Notes: generated by a model not told the origin, from the letters alone. A stretch of 64,000 nucleotides of DNA from Desmodus rotundus (GCF_022682495.2 NC_071396.1:60157159-60221158); one strand, 5' to 3'; numbered from the stretch's first letter, positions 1 to 13,148 are shown. Translations and numbers: made by a program.

Positions 1-189
1 AAATTTCAGTGACCACACTCGATAAGGAATACATACTTTTCAAAATAGTTTGGAAAAGTCACAAACAGATGGCTCTAACCTTCAACAGAAGAAACCAAAA
101 TCCCAAGGAGTGGGAATAAATGATTTTCAGAGTTGTCACATTACATAAAGCTCAAAATGTTCAGTTGTCAACAAAAATAACAAAATATA
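1..189 (+). mobile_element. Old LINE-1 5' fragment
   Basis: The A-rich text around 100-185 resembles the 5' UTR/linker of old mammalian L1 elements. It appears to resume after the MaLR LTR at about 625, so both parts are probably one element interrupted by the LTR. No open frame survives. Old L1 origin is likely; the subfamily is not assigned. Confidence 0.4.
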
Positions 190-624
190 TGTATTGGTTT
201 GGTAAGGCTGCTGAACGAAAGTACTGCAAAGTGGGTGGCTTGAACAACAGAAATTTATTGACCCATAGTTCTGGAGCCTAGAAGTCTGATATCGAGGTAT
301 TTGCAAGATTGGCTTATACTGAGGATTGTGACAGAGAATCTGTTTCGTTTCTCTCCACTAGCTATTGCTGACAAGCTTTAACATGCCTTGACCCATAGAT
401 CTCTTTAGTTATGTGTCTGCATCCAAAATTTCTACTTATAATGACATTTATAATGTTAGGACATTTATAACGACAAATGTCATATTGGATTGGGGAACAC
501 TCTACTCCAGTATGATGTCATCTTACCTACATTTGCAATGACTCTATATACAAATAAACTCACATTATGGTGTTTTGGACTTTAAAATATGAATTTTGGA
601 AGGACAGAATTCCACCCATTACTT
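190..624 (-). mobile_element. MaLR (MLT1/MST-type) solo LTR
   Basis: Read on the minus strand, this is a MaLR-type LTR. The 3' end shows the usual block around the polyadenylation signal (plus-strand AGAAATTTATTG near 250), and a TGTATTGG-like terminus lies at 190. The 5' end near 600-624 matches the start typical of these LTRs. The length of about 435 bp fits the family. It sits inside an old L1. No internal region or partner LTR is visible, so it is a solo LTR. Confidence 0.7.
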
Positions 625-910
625 GAAGATAAGGTAATCAAAATTATGCAGAGAAATAGAAAGAATAATGAAGAAAAATCAACAGAACCTGAGGAATCTG
701 TATGATACCATTGAGAAAACCAACATAAAGAGTTCCAGTAGAACAGAGAAAGAGAAAAAAAATATATTTGAAAAAATAATGACCAAAAACTTCCAAAATC
801 TGATGAAAACCATGACAATGCACATCCAAGAAGCTCAATGAACTCCGCATAGGATAAATTCTAAGTGATCACTAACACACATTATAGTATAATTGTCAAA
901 AATCAAACAC
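625..910 (+). mobile_element. Old LINE-1 ORF1-region fragment
   Basis: The sequence continues the old L1 seen before the LTR. It holds a decayed ORF1 linker and RNA-binding region (near 770-850). The young L1 at 911-7322 is inserted here. The old element resumes at 7323 with the continuation of ORF1, and the 12-bp sequence AAAAATCAAACA occurs on both sides (898-909 and 7323-7334) as a target-site duplication. Confidence 0.55.
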
Positions 911-2300
911 AGGGGTAGGGAAGATGGTGGCAAGATAGGTGGGAGCAGAGGCAACTTCCCTCTGCACCTGGGTGAAACACCTACCCAATCTAGTGAGGAA
1001 CAAAGCGAACAGCCAACAGTACCCCAGGGTTCATGAAGATAGGAGACCAGAAAGTATAGAGGACACTGAAAAAACAGACAGTAAGGGGATTGCTTCAGGA
1101 CAAAAACGTCCCTGGGACCAGACCAGGGACCAGGGCGACTGCAGACTCAGGCCAGGCGCCCACTGGGCCTGCCACAGGACTCCTGGAGGAGAGCCAGTTA
1201 ATGGCTCCCTCCCCTGCCAAACAAGGTTTGAGCAGCACCAAGAGACACCTGGTTGCTTGAAGTTGCAGGGAGGGGAATAAGGATGAAGTGGTAAACCCAC
1301 GGAGACTGTGGGCGCCGGGTGCGGAGAGTTGAGAGTTGGGTCGTGTCCGGCCCTTACCCGGGACAGTCCCCAGTCTAGGTGGAGAGGTGGGCTGTGTGAG
1401 AGGACAGGCCCTTCCTTGTATGGAGCGGCAGGATTCAGCAGGATTTTCTCAAAAGGAAAAAGACCCTCGGGGGCACTTTGGGGAATTCTCCTGCAGCAAC
1501 AGCTCCAGTCTCCTCTCCACCCCGCCGCCGGCCCATCCAGGGAGTGTCTGCACCTCATCTCGGAGGGAGCTGAGACCACAGGAACAAACCGTGGAGTGTG
1601 CCCACTGATCAGTGAGAGTGCGCACCCACTGGGGACTGTGCACACGACCTGGGAGTGTCCGCACCTCATCTTAGAGGGAACTGAGACTATAGGTACCGGG
1701 GAGAGTGCGAATCAAGGAAGGCCCCACGCCCGCACACTGATAGCCTGGAGGAAGCCTATGATAAAAAAAAGTAGGTAGAAGCCGAGAACACCAGGATACC
1801 TCCTGGATGAAGAAACCCACCAACAAAGGAAACACCAACAGATAAGAACAGAAGAAGGTGAAGGAGGGAGTACAAGTCGCACTACGTCAACCCAGGACCT
1901 ATCTGCAAATATAAATAAATAGTGAAGAATTTACTAAGAACAAACAACTGAAGAAGAGCAAGAGAAAAGCCACAAAACCTTGTACACATGGAAGAACCAG
2001 CTCCAACACAACATGCCCACAACTGCACAAGAGAAAACAAGAGGTGGGGGACAGACTGACCCTCAGATAACCAGCTGGTGGGAAAGAACCACCAAAGAAA
2101 GACCCCAAAACAACCAAAAACCAAAGACATACACAGAGCCAATATAAACCACAGCCCAAGATCAGTAAGCTAGGGAGATCAAGAGGACTGTACCACTAAA
2201 TCTCACAGGTATTCTATCACAGAAGTTTCCACCAAAAACCCAGGGGGTCAGAACAGAGCAACTTAAGCAGCAGAGGCTAACAGGAAGAGTCTCACAAACA

Positions 2301-3220
2301 ACGACAAGACAAAGAAACAAGCCCAAAATGAAAGGAAACGGGGAAGTCTCAGAAACAATGCTAAATGACACAGAGGCAAGTAAACTATCAGATATTGAGT
2401 TCAAAGCATTGGTTATAAACAAGATAATGAGCTCACACAGAATTACCAAAAACTACAGGGAAACTACAATGAAATCATTGCAAACTATATCAACATGAAA
2501 AAGGAAATAGAAACTATCAACAAGGGCCAAGAGGAAATGAAGAATACAATTTCTAAACTGAAGAACACAGTAGAAGGAATCAGAAGCAGGCTCGATGAAG
2601 AAGAGGATCTGATCAGAGAACTGGAGGACAAGGTAGAAAAAATCACCCAGAATGAGCAAGAAAAGGAAAAGAGGCTCAGAAAGAATGAAGAGGGGTTAAG
2701 GGAAATGCAGGAGAACATGAAAGGTAATAATATCCATATCATAGGGATACCAGAAGAAGAGGAAGAGCGAGGGACAGAAAACCTGTCTGAAAAAGTAATG
2801 ATGGAAAATATCCCTAATTTGATGAGAGAAAAAGTCACAAAAATCCAGGAATCACAGAGAGTCCCAATCAAGAGGAACACAAAGAGGCCCACTTCAAGAC
2901 ACATCATAATTAAAATGGCAAAATTCCAAGACAAACAGAAAATCTTAAAGGCAGCAAGGGAGAAACAGGATGTAACATACAAGGGAGTACCAATAAGGTT
3001 AGTAACTGACTTCTCAATGGAAACGCTCCAAGCCAGAAGAGAATGGCAAAGAATATTCCAATTATTGAGAACCAGAGGTCTGCAACCAAGACTACTTTAC
3101 CCAGCATGGCTCTCAATCAAGATACAAGGACAAATAAGGAGCTTCCCAGACAAAAGAAGTCTAAAAGAATATACCTCCACCAAACCAGCTCTGGAAGAGA
3201 TGCTAAAGGGGCTGCAGTAA
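2301..3220 (+). pseudogene. LINE-1 ORF1 (RNA-binding chaperone), inactivated
   Basis: ORF1p is the trimeric RNA-binding protein that packages L1 RNA. The position matching the start codon of the 47513 copy reads ACG here (2301-2303), and a frameshift near 2410 breaks the N-terminal part. From 2495 onward 241 codons are open: a coiled coil of heptad-like repeats (roughly residues 1-75 of the open part), an RRM with an IIGIPEEEEE-type motif, then the C-terminal domain with a YPAWLSIKIQGQ segment. The open part could start at the internal Met at 2495, but no promoter context supports a separate protein. It is clearly L1 ORF1, not a host gene. The continuity of the RRM frame contrasts with the two younger L1 copies, which share a break at that point. 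Confidence 0.88.
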
Positions 3221-3268
3221 GGAAAGGAAGGAAAAGAGAGAGAAGAACATAGGTACAAAAAATCGGCA

Positions 3269-6200
3269 ATAAATAAGTAGCTATAAATAATAACCTTAAA
3301 TGTAAATGGATTAAATGCTCCAGTCAAAGAACATAGAATAGCTGAATGGATAGGAAAGCATGACCCACACATATGCTGCCTACAAGAGACCCACCTCAGG
3401 ACAGAAGACCTACACAAAATGAAAGTGAAGGGCTGGAAACAAAATTTACAAGCAAACACAGGAAAAAACCCTGGGGAACCAATATTTATATTAGACAAAA
3501 TAGACTTCAAAAAAAAAGGGCCACAAGGAGAGACCCAGAAGGTCACTTGATGGATTCAAAAGAAGAATCCATCAAGAAGACATAAACATTGTAAATATAT
3601 ATGCACCCAACATAGGAGCACCCAAGTACATGAAGAAAATCTTGGAGGACTTCAAGAAAGATATTGACAGCAACACAGTTATAGTAGGGGATTTTAACAC
3701 CCCACTGTCAAAGATGGACAGATCTTCCAAAGAAAATATCAACAAAGACATTGTGGTATTGAACAATGCCCTAGATGAAATGGACTTAACTGATAAATAT
3801 GAGCCTTTCATCCCAAAGAAGGAAAATACACATTCTTTTCAAATGCACACGGAACATTTTCAAAGATAGACCACATGATAGGACACAAAACAAGCCTGAA
3901 CAAGTTCAAGAAAATTGAAGTCATATCAAGCATTTTCTCTGACCACAAAGGACTGAATCTAGAAACAAACCTCAAGGAAAACAACCAAAAACATTCAATC
4001 ATGCAGATTGAATAGCATGCTATTAAACAATGAATGGGTGAAGAATGAGATTAGGGAAGTAATCAGAAAGTTTCTGGAGAAAAAATAAAATGAACTCACA
4101 ACAATCCAAAACCTATGGGAAACAGCAAAGGCAGTCCTGAGAGGGAAGTTCATAGTGATACAAGCCTACCTAAAAAGAATAGAAACATTTGAAATAAGCA
4201 TCCAAACCCTACACCTACAAGAACTCGAGGAACAATAACAAAGACAACCCAGAGCAAGTATAAAGAAGGGAAAAACCAAGATCAGAGCAGGGCTAAATGA
4301 CACAGAGACTAAAAGCACAATTGTAAGGATCAATGAATCCAGGAGCTGGTTCTTTGAAAAGATAAACAAAATCAACAAGCCCTTAAGAAGACTTATCAAG
4401 AAGAAAAGAGAGAGGACCGAAATAAACACAATCAGAAATGAAAGAGGAGAGACCACAACTGATACCACCGAAATACAAAGGATTGTAAGAAATTACTATG
4501 AAGAACTATATGCCAAGAAATGTGAAAACCTAGATGAAATGGACAAATTCTTAGAAAAATATAACCTTCTTAAACTTAATGAAGAAGAAGCAAGAACACT
4601 GAACAGAACAATAATACCTTATGCGATTGAAACAATAATCAAAAAGCTTCCGACATACAAAAGCCCTGGACCAGGAGAATTCTACAGAGCATTTAAGGGA
4701 GAGCTAACCCCCATCCTCCAGAGATTACTTCAAAAAATTCAAGAAAATGGAAGACTCCCAAACTCGTTTTATGAAGTCAACATCATCCTAATCCCAAAAC
4801 CAGATAAGACACAACAAAGAAAGAAAACTTCAGGCCAATATCACTGATGAACACAGATGCTAAAATCCTCAACAAAATATTGGAAAACTGCATCCAGCAA
4901 TATTAAAAAGATCATACACCATGATCAAGTGGGATTCATCCCAGGGATGCAAGGATGCTACAATATTCACAAATCAATAAACATAATATACCACATAAAC
5001 AAAAGCAAAGACAAAAATCACATGACCATATCAATAGATGTGGAAAAAGCATTTGATGAGGTACAGCACCCACTTATGATAAAAACACTCAGCAAAGTGG
5101 GAATAGAGGGAGCATTCCTCAACATGATAAAGGCCATATATGAGAGACCTACAGCCAACATCATACTCAATGGACAAAAACTTAGAGCTTTCCCACTAAG
5201 ATCAGGAACAAGACAAGGATGCCCTCTCTCACCACTCCTATTCAACATAGTATTGGAAGTCCTAGCCAGAGCAATCAGACAAGAAAAAGAAATCAAAGGC
5301 ATCCAAATTGGAAAGGAGGAAATGAAACTGTCACTGTTTGCAGATGACATGATAGTGTACATGGAAAATCCTATACACTCCACTGAAAAACTACTCAACC
5401 TAATAAATGAATTTGGCAAAACAGCTGGATACAAAGTCGATACTCAGAAATCAAAGGCATTCCTGTACACCAACAATGAAACTGCAGAAACAGAAATCAG
5501 GAAAAAAATTCCCATTTGATATAGCAACAAGAAAAATAAAGTATCTAGGAATAAACCTAGCCAAGGAGGTAAAAGACCTGTTCTCAGAAAACTACACAAC
5601 ATTGAAGAAAGAAATTAAGGAAGACACAAACAAACGGAAGCATGTACCATGCTCATGGATTGGAAGAATTAACATCATCAAAATGGCCACACTACCCAAA
5701 GCGATTTATAGATTTAATGCTATCCCTACTGAAGTACCTATGACATATTTCACATATATAGATCAAACATTTCAGAAATTCATATGGAACCATAAATAAC
5801 CACGAATAGCTGCAGCAATTTTGAAAAAGAAGAACAAAGCAAGAGGGATCACAATACCTGATATCAAACTGTATTCCAAGGCCACTGTCATCAAAGCAGC
5901 CTGGTACTGACATAAAAACAAGCACATAGAACAATGGCACAGAATAGAGAGCCCAGAAATAAATCCAAGTCTCTACGGTCGATTAATGTTTGACAAAGGA
6001 GGCAGGAGCATAAAATGGAGCAAAAACAGCCTCCTCAACAAATGGTGTTGGGACATCTGGACAGCTACATGGAAAAAAAAAAGAAACTCAATCACCAACT
6101 CACACCATACACAAAAATAAATTCAAGGTGGATGAAAGACTTAAATATAAGTCGTAAGACCATAAAAGTTCTAGAGGAAAACATTGGCAGGAAAATCTCA

Positions 6201-7065
6201 GACATTCCATGGAGCAACATCCTCACAGACACATCCGCTAAAGCAAGGGACATAAAGGAAAGAATAAACAAATGGGACCTCATCAAATAAAAAGCTTCTG
6301 CATGGCTAAAGAAAACAGCATTAAAATGAAAAGATAACCAAGTATATGGGAAAACATATTTGCCAATGATACCTCAGACAAGGGTCTGATCTCCAAAATA
6401 TATAAAGAACTCACACAAGTCCACTCAAGGAAGACAAACAACCCAATTCAAAAATGGGCAAAGGACTTGAACAGACACTTCTCCAAGGAAGACATACAGA
6501 GGGCCCAGAGACATATGAAAAGATGCTCAGCATCACTAGCCATCAGAGAGATGCAAATTAAAACCACAATGAGGTATCATCTCACACCAGTCAGAGTGGC
6601 CAGCATAAACAAATCCACAAACAAATGTTGGAGAGGATGCGGAGAAAAGGGAACGCTAGTGCACTGTTGGTGGGAATGCAGACTGGTGAGACCACTGTGG
6701 AAAACAGTATGGAATTTCCTCAGAAAACTGAAAATGAACTGCCCTTTGACCCAGCAATTCTGCTGCTGGGGTTATTTCCTAAGAACCCTGAAACACCAAT
6801 CCAAAAGAACCTATGCACCCCAATGTTCATAGCAGCACAATTTACAATAGCCAAGTACTGGAAGCAACCTAAGTGCCCATCAGCAAATGAGTGGATCAAA
6901 ATGTGTATGGTACATTTCCACAATGGAATTCTATGCAGCAGAGAGAAAGAAGGAGCTTATCCCCTTTGCAACAGCATGGATGGAATGGAGAGCATTATGC
7001 TAAGTGAAATAAGCCAGACTGTGAGGGACAAATACCATGTGATCTCATCTTTAACTGGAACATAA
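3269..7065 (+). pseudogene. LINE-1 ORF2 (endonuclease-reverse transcriptase), inactivated
   Basis: ORF2p nicks target DNA and reverse-transcribes L1 RNA. The start corresponds to ATA (3269) where the 47513 copy has ATG. Recognisable parts in order are the endonuclease (about 3290-4000, VGDFNTPLS motif near 3690), the reverse transcriptase (about 4600-5500, with the catalytic FADDM motif near 5338-5352), and the C-terminal zinc-knuckle region (near 6600-6700, [18 protein letters not shown] pattern). Stops and frameshifts split it into at least seven open pieces, the longest 220 codons at 4857-5519. No intact enzyme can be made. Confidence 0.9.
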
Positions 7066-7322
7066 CCTACAAAAGAAAAAAGCAAACAAAATATAACCAG
7101 AGACATTGAAGTTAAGAACAATCTAACAATAGCCAGAGGGGAGTGGGGAGGGAATAGTGGGGAGAGGGGTTTATAGCAGCTACTATAAATGACACATGGA
7201 AAAAATCAAGGGGCAGGGTGGTGGTTGGAGAGGGAGGTGGGTTTGGCTGTGGTGGGGTGGAGGGATGGGGAGAAAATGTAGACAACAGTAATTTAATAAC
7301 AATAAAAATCAAAAAAATCTAA

Positions 7323-7388
7323 AAAAATCAAACAGAAAGAATCTTGAAAGCAGCAAGAGAGAGTCTCCTAGTTGTGTAGAAGGAATTC
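7323..7388 (+). mobile_element. Old LINE-1 ORF1 fragment (resumed)
   Basis: This is the continuation of the old L1 interrupted at 910. It begins with the second copy of the target duplication and then the ORF1 segment encoding an RILKAARE-like motif. It is cut off at the reversed L1 tail that begins about 7389. Confidence 0.5.
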
Positions 7389-7815
7389 TTTTTTTTTTCC
7401 TTCACATTTTTTATTGATGTTCAAGTACAGTTGTCTCCATTTTCCCCCTATTGCTTCCCCCGACCACAGCCATCCCAACTTCCCCACCCTTGGTCCTTAA
7501 TAGTTTTTAATTTTGCCCATGTGTCCTTTATAGTTTTTCCTGAAAACCATTCTCCCTTCCCCACAATATCCCTTCCCACCTCCCCTCTGGTTACTGTCAG
7601 TTTCTTCTTTATTTCAATGTCTGTGGTTATATTTTGCTTTCTTGTTTGTTTTGTTGATTAGGTTCCACTTATAAGTGCGATCACATGGTATTTGTCTTTC
7701 ACCACCTGGCTTTTTTCACTTAGCATAATGAACTACAGATCCATCCATGCTGTTGCAAAGGGTAGGAGCTCCTTCTTTCTTTCTGCTGCATAGTATTCCA
7801 TTATAAATGCACCAT
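7389..7815 (-). mobile_element. 5'-truncated LINE-1 3' end
   Basis: On the minus strand this is the last part of ORF2 plus the 3' UTR of an L1, with the poly(A) tail appearing as a T run at 7389-7398. The C-rich plus-strand text near 7440-7600 is the reverse of the G-rich 3' UTR. It is about 430 bp, a usual truncated insertion. Confidence 0.8.
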
Positions 7816-7998
7816 AGTTTTTTTTTTAATTTTATTTATTTATTTTTAGATAGTGGGTAAAGGGAAGGAGAAAGTGAGGGAGAGAAACATCAATGTATGG
7901 TTGCCTCTTGCATGCCCCCTTTTGGGGGTCTGGCTGGCGACCCAGGCATGTGCCCTGACTGAGAATCTAAGCAGTGACCCTTTGGTACACATGGAATG
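7816..7998 (-). mobile_element. VES-type bat SINE, 5'-truncated
   Basis: The reverse complement matches the 3' two thirds of the element at 43608-43818: the CAGGGCACATGCC segment, the GGGGGCATGCAAGAGGC segment, then the pyrimidine block and an A-rich tail (T-rich on the plus strand at 7818-7848). The tRNA-like head with the A box is missing. VES SINEs are restricted to bats and help identify the host. Confidence 0.75.
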
Positions 7999-8458
7999 TT
8001 TTACAGGATAAATTAGGCCTTAAAACTAATACATTTTAAAAGATCCAAGTCATACAAAACATATTTTCTGACCACAATAGAATTAAATTAGAAATCAATG
8101 AAAGAAGGTAAGTTGGAAAATTCACAAATATGTGGCTAAAACCCAACATCCTTAAAAAACCACTGGGTCAAAGTACAAATCATAATGAAATTTAGAAGGT
8201 TTTTTTGATGAAAAAACCCCACAACATACCAAACATAAAAACTGCAGTGAAAACAAGGCTAGGAGGGAAATTTATATATTTAAATGCCTAACTTCAAAAT
8301 TACAAAAAATCAAAAATTAATAATCCAACTATACAACTTAAAGAAATAGAACTTGCAGAACAAACCAAATACAAAGCTAACAGAGGGAAGGAAATAATAA
8401 AGACTAGAAAAAAGATAGATCAATAGAGAATAAAAAACTAATTTAGAAAATTGAGAAG
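7999..8458 (+). mobile_element. Old LINE-1 ORF2 fragment
   Basis: Decayed endonuclease-domain and downstream sequence of an old L1, recognisable from the TTTTCTGACCACAA segment near 8070 and following A-rich text. No open frame is retained. It may be part of the same old element interrupted from 910 onward. Confidence 0.5.
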
Positions 8459-11400
8459 AGGTTCAATATGGCAGTGGTGTAGAGGGACATTGAACGTACT
8501 CCCTCCCATGAGTAAACTCAATAGTACAGGTATATATAAAAAAAGTACTCCGGTGAGACAACTGAGGGCTGAATAAACAGCTTACAAACAACAAACAAGA
8601 GAAATAAATGGAAAAGAAAAGGCTGGGAAAACCACAAAAGCCCTCTGGGAGCTGCAGAAACTCTCTGAGCAGGAGGAACCAAGGAACGCCATTGTTTATG
8701 ATTGTTTATGTTCCCCTCCACTTTGATATGGAGGGCAAGAAATCTATATGAGAATTTCGGCCAACTTGCAAGATCACTGCAATGTATTCTCAGCTACATT
8801 GCCTGGAGTCTTGGAGCAAAGGGAACTAGCAGGAACAGCAGGGCATTAGCACATGCACCTAGCCTCCCTGATAAGAGTCACTCCAGCATGACAAGCCAGT
8901 GGTCCAGGCATCATAATTGGTACCTGCCTGGTTCCAATAAGCTTCTCAAAACTACCCAGCACATAAAACCTACAGAGTGGTTTCTTCTCCATAAGACCAT
9001 TTTCTTTACAACAAAAAAAGAGAGAGACTGCATAAAGAAGGCTGGGGCACTGTGGGGGCTCTCTGGGGACTGCAAGGATTCTCTAGGGCCAGAAGTGCCA
9101 CTGAGCATCATTATTTACATCTCCCTTGATCTCCATAGGTTGAGTAGGGGCTTAACCCAAGTGCTCTAGCCTACCTGCAAAATCACTACAATGAGTTCCT
9201 GGACACATTACTCAAGCCTGTTTCACCCCACAAAAAGGAGGAGGCAAGATAAATAGGGCATTACTACACATACCTGGCCTCACTAGGAGCTGTTCTTGCT
9301 CATAAAGTCAGTTACTTGGATGCATTAAGCACTTGCTTGGCTTTTACCAGCCTGCCAAAACCACACAGCCCACACAGCCTTTACAGAGGCCAATTCTACA
9401 TAAGTCCACTTTTTAAGACTGCAGGTGAAAGATAATTTGTCTAATTCATATAAACAAACATAGGAAATCAAGCAAAAGGAAAAGGCAGAAGAATACCTTT
9501 CAAAAAAAAGGAACAAGAGCAATCCCCAGAAAAAGAACCCTAAGGAAATGAAGATAAGTAATTTACCTGATGAATATTCAAAGAAATGGTCATGAGAATG
9601 CTCAATAAAATTGACAGTGGTATAGAGAAACTTAGAGAGTACTTCAACAAAGAGTTAGAAAGTATAATAAAGAACCAGGAAGACTTGAAAAATACAGTAA
9701 GTGAAATAAAAAATACATCAGGAGAAATCAACAGCAGATTATCTAACACAGAACAGATTAGCAACCTAGAAGACAGACTGGTGTAAATCAACAAATCAGA
9801 ACAGCAAAAGAAACAAAAAGAAACAACAAAGATAGCAAGGATAATTTGAGGGACCTCCAGGGTAACATCAATTGCTCAAGTCACTTTATAGGGATCTCAA
9901 AAGAAGAAGAAAGAGAAAAAGGAATGGAAACTTTAAAGAAATAATGCCTGAAAACTTTCCTAACCTGGGAAAGGAAACAGACATTTTGTTCCAGAAACCA
10001 TAGAGAGCTCCAAATAAGATGAACCCAAAGAGATCCATACCAAGACATATTGTAATCAAAATGACAAAAGTTAAAAAAGAAAAAAAAAAAGAAAAATTTG
10101 AATGCAACAAGAGGAAAATAGAAAGTTATATACAAAGGAAACCCCATAAAATTATCAACTGATTTCTCAAATGCAACTTTACAGGCAAGAAAGGAGCTGC
10201 ACAATATAAAATGCTGAAAGAAAGAAACTACAATGTAGGATAATTTACCCAGCAAGGTCATCAGTCACTTTGTTCCAGAAAAAATACAGTTTCCCAGACA
10301 AGCAAAAACTTAAGGAGTCCATCACCATTAAATCTGCTTTACAAGAAATGTTAAAGGACATCTTTAAGCAGAAAAGGAAAAGCCATGACCATAGATAAGA
10401 AAATATGACAAAGGGAAAAATCACACAGATAGAACCAAATATTTAATATGTACAGCAAATAAAAACACTTAAAAAGCTATGACAAAGGTCAAAAGAAAAA
10501 AGTATCAACTCAACTAAAACTATAATAAATAGTTAAGATATACACCACACGAAAAGATCTAAAACATGAAATCAATATGAGTGTAGAAGGGGAGTAAAAA
10601 TGTAGTCTTTATAGAGCATATTCAAACTTAAGTGCCTATCAGCTTAAAATACACTGCTATAGGTATTAAATGATATACATAAACCTCATGGTAACCACAC
10701 ACACAAAAAAACCTACAGAAGATATACAAAGAACAAATAGAAAAGAACCCAAGGAAAACACTAAAGAACAGCAGCAAACTGAAAGGGAAGAGATCAAGAG
10801 AATTAGAAAGAGACAGAAGAGAACTTTAAAAATAACCAATAAAAACTTAACAAAATGGTAGTAAGTACATACTTATTAATATTTACTTTAAATTGAACTT
10901 GATTACATGCTCCAATAAAAAGACATAGAGTGGTTGAATGGATTAAAAACATGACCCATCTATATGCTTCTTACAAGAGACTTACTTGAATTAGAAAAAC
11001 ACATACAGACTGAAAGTGAACAGATGAAAAAAAGATTTTCCATGCAAATAGAAATAAAAAGAGAGCTGAAGTAGTAATACTCATATCAGACAAAAAGACT
11101 TAAAAATGAAAAATGTAAAAAAACCCAAAAAGGATTTACATAATTATAAGGGGAAATTAAATAAGAGAATATAACAATTGTTAAAATTTACACACCTAAC
11201 AGAGATGCGCATTTAAAAAACTTAAATATATAAAACGATGATTAATGGACATAGAGGGAGAAATCCAAAGTAATATAGTAATACTAGGCAATTTTTACCT
11301 TACTCACATCAATGACTAAGATCATCCAAACAGAAAAAATAATTAAAAAAATAATGGCTTTAAATGTCACATAAGACTAGATGAACTTAATAGACATTTA

Positions 11401-11820
11401 TAGAATAATTTCACCTAAAAACTGCAGAATACACATGGTTTTTTCAAGTGCACATAGGATATTCTCCAGGATAGATCACATTTTAGGCCACATAATAAGT
11501 TTCAATAAATTCAAGAAAATTAAAATCATGTCAAGCATCTTTTCTGACCACAAGGACATAAAACTAGAAATGACAGGAATAAATGGCAGGAAAAGGACAT
11601 AAATGACAGGAAGAAGATTGGAAAAAACTCAAATATATGGAGATTAAACATGTCACTAAATAACCAATTAATCAAAGAGAAAATCAAACAGGAAATTAGA
11701 AAAGTATATTTGAAACATATAAAAATAAAACCACAGCTTTTCAAAATTCATGTAATATAGCAAAAGCTCTTCTAAGAGGAAATTTTATAGCTATAGAGGC
11801 CTACCTCAAGAAACAAACAG
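8459..11820 (+). mobile_element. Older LINE-1 with duplicated 5' UTR monomer
   Basis: The element starts with an L1-like promoter leader (GGTTCAATATGGCAG near 8461). It has a 5' UTR built of two diverged tandem units (about 8608-9010 and 9035-9410), an ORF1 region (9500-10380) and the start of ORF2 with the endonuclease region (10870-11820). It is cut off in ORF2 by the ORF1-only element at 11821. Only short open pieces remain (for example 66 codons at 9586-9786, the coiled coil). Confidence 0.65.
8608..9410 (+). repeat. Two tandem L1 5' UTR monomers
   Basis: Two units of roughly 400 bp share the same order of blocks: a CTCTGGGAGCTGCA-like block (8641 and 9059), a GCAAGATCACTGCAATG-like block (8768 and 9177), an AGGGCATTAGCACA-like block (8841 and 9258), and a CCACATAAGAC/CTACATAAGTC-like end (8990 and 9398). 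They are clearly related but diverged. Tandem monomers are known in some L1 promoters, such as those of rodents. Confidence 0.55.
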
Positions 11821-12330
11821 AGTTCTGGTCAAGACGGAGGTGTAGGTAGAAACCCTTCGTTTCCTCACACAACCAAAAGGAGGATAACAACCAGTCTAAG
11901 ATGAATAAACAACCAGAAGCGCCAGAAAATAAAACTCCATGGAACTCCGACAACCAAGGAATTAAAGAAGCAGTCAACCATACCAACCAGACAGGTAATA
12001 CAGGCGGATGGAGAGAACCCACAGCGATGTGACAGACTGTGCAGGTGGGGAAGGCTAAGAGAAACCACAGCGAGGTGGTGGACTGTGCCAGTGGCACTGG
12101 GTGAATGGGAAACTGAGACTCAGAGCTGGCTGTGGACTACAGCATGGGTTGCCGTGGTGGGAGAAACTCCCAGTCTCACACTAGTTCATTGGAAAGTGGG
12201 CTAGAGCCAAGCAGAAGAGCTGCATAGTTCCCTCTCTGGCCCCTCCCCCACAGACAGTGCTGCAGCACCAGAAGGAGGGTTGCCCTGCCCTGGTGAATAC
12301 CTAAAGCCCCTCCTGCTTACAACTTAACAG

Positions 12331-12895
12331 TTGCAACAAGACAAGAAATATGGCCCAATGAAAGAACAGAGCAAAACTTCAGAAAGAGAGCTAAGAGATG
12401 AGGAAATACCCAACCTAACTGATAGAGAGTTCAAAGCCCTGGTAATCAAAATGTTCACAGAACTGATTGAGCTTGGTCACAAAATGAAAGATACTCAAAG
12501 TGAAATAAAGCAAAATATTCAGAGAACCAGCAGTGACAGGACAGAAACCAGGGCTCAAATCAATGATTTGGAACAAAAGGAAGAAATAATCATCCAACTG
12601 GAACAGAATGAAGAAACAAGAATTCAAAAAAATGAAGAAAAGTTAGGAACTTCTGGGACAACTTTAAATATACCAATATCCGAATTATAGGGATGCCAGA
12701 AGGAGAAGAAGAGCAAGAAATTAAAAATTTATTTGAACAAATAATGAAGGAAAACCTCCCCAATCTGGCAAAGGAAATAGACTTCCAGGAAGTCCAGGAA
12801 GCCCAGAGAGTCCCAAAGAACTTGGACCCAAAGAAGAACACACCAAGGCACATCATCATTAACTTACCCAAGATTAAAGATAAAGAGAGAATCTT
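12331..12895 (+). pseudogene. ORF1 of HAL1-type element, 5' part
   Basis: A 119-codon open piece (12331-12690) contains an N-terminal region and coiled coil. It runs out of frame just before the RRM, whose MPEGEEEQEIKNLFEQIM segment continues from 12693 in another frame. The C-terminal domain lies beyond the L1 insertion (17872-18143) and carries stops. The protein resembles the 268-codon ORF1 at 29750, so this is a decayed relative. It is not a host gene and cannot give a complete RNA-binding chaperone. Confidence 0.75.
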
Positions 12896-13148
12896 TTTTT
12901 AAATTTATTTTTTATTGTTATTCAATTACAGTTGTATGCCTTTCCCCCCCTTCTCTCCCCCCACCCCAGCTGAACCCACCTCCCTCCCCCCCCACCATCC
13001 CCCCCCGATATTGTCCATGTGTCCTTTATAATAGTTCCTGCAATCCCCTCTTCCCACTGTCCACACCCCACTCCCCCCTGGCCACTGCTAGACTGTTCCC
13101 CGCCTCAATGTCTCTGGTTGTATTTTGTTTGCTTTTTTCTTTTGTTGA

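Larger units (their letters stand above)
911..7322 (+). mobile_element. Near full-length LINE-1 (copy A)
   Basis: This is a complete-length L1 of about 6.4 kb: a GC-rich 5' UTR (911-2300), an ORF1 region (2301-3220), an ORF2 region (3269-7065), a G-rich 3' UTR and an A-rich tail ending near 7322. A 12-bp target duplication flanks it. Both start codons are lost and both frames carry several stops and shifts, so it is no longer mobile. Unlike the copy at 47513, its 5' UTR lacks a long polypyrimidine block before ORF1. Confidence 0.9.

Noticed and set aside
1031..1669. 212-codon minus-strand frame in GC-rich sequence
   Set aside because: It lies in the 5' UTR of L1 copy A, has no domain, and arises from GC-rich composition.
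4857..5519. 220-codon reverse transcriptase frame as a possible retron or other new RT system
   Set aside because: Order and motifs are those of L1 ORF2, continuous with the endonuclease and cysteine region of copy A.
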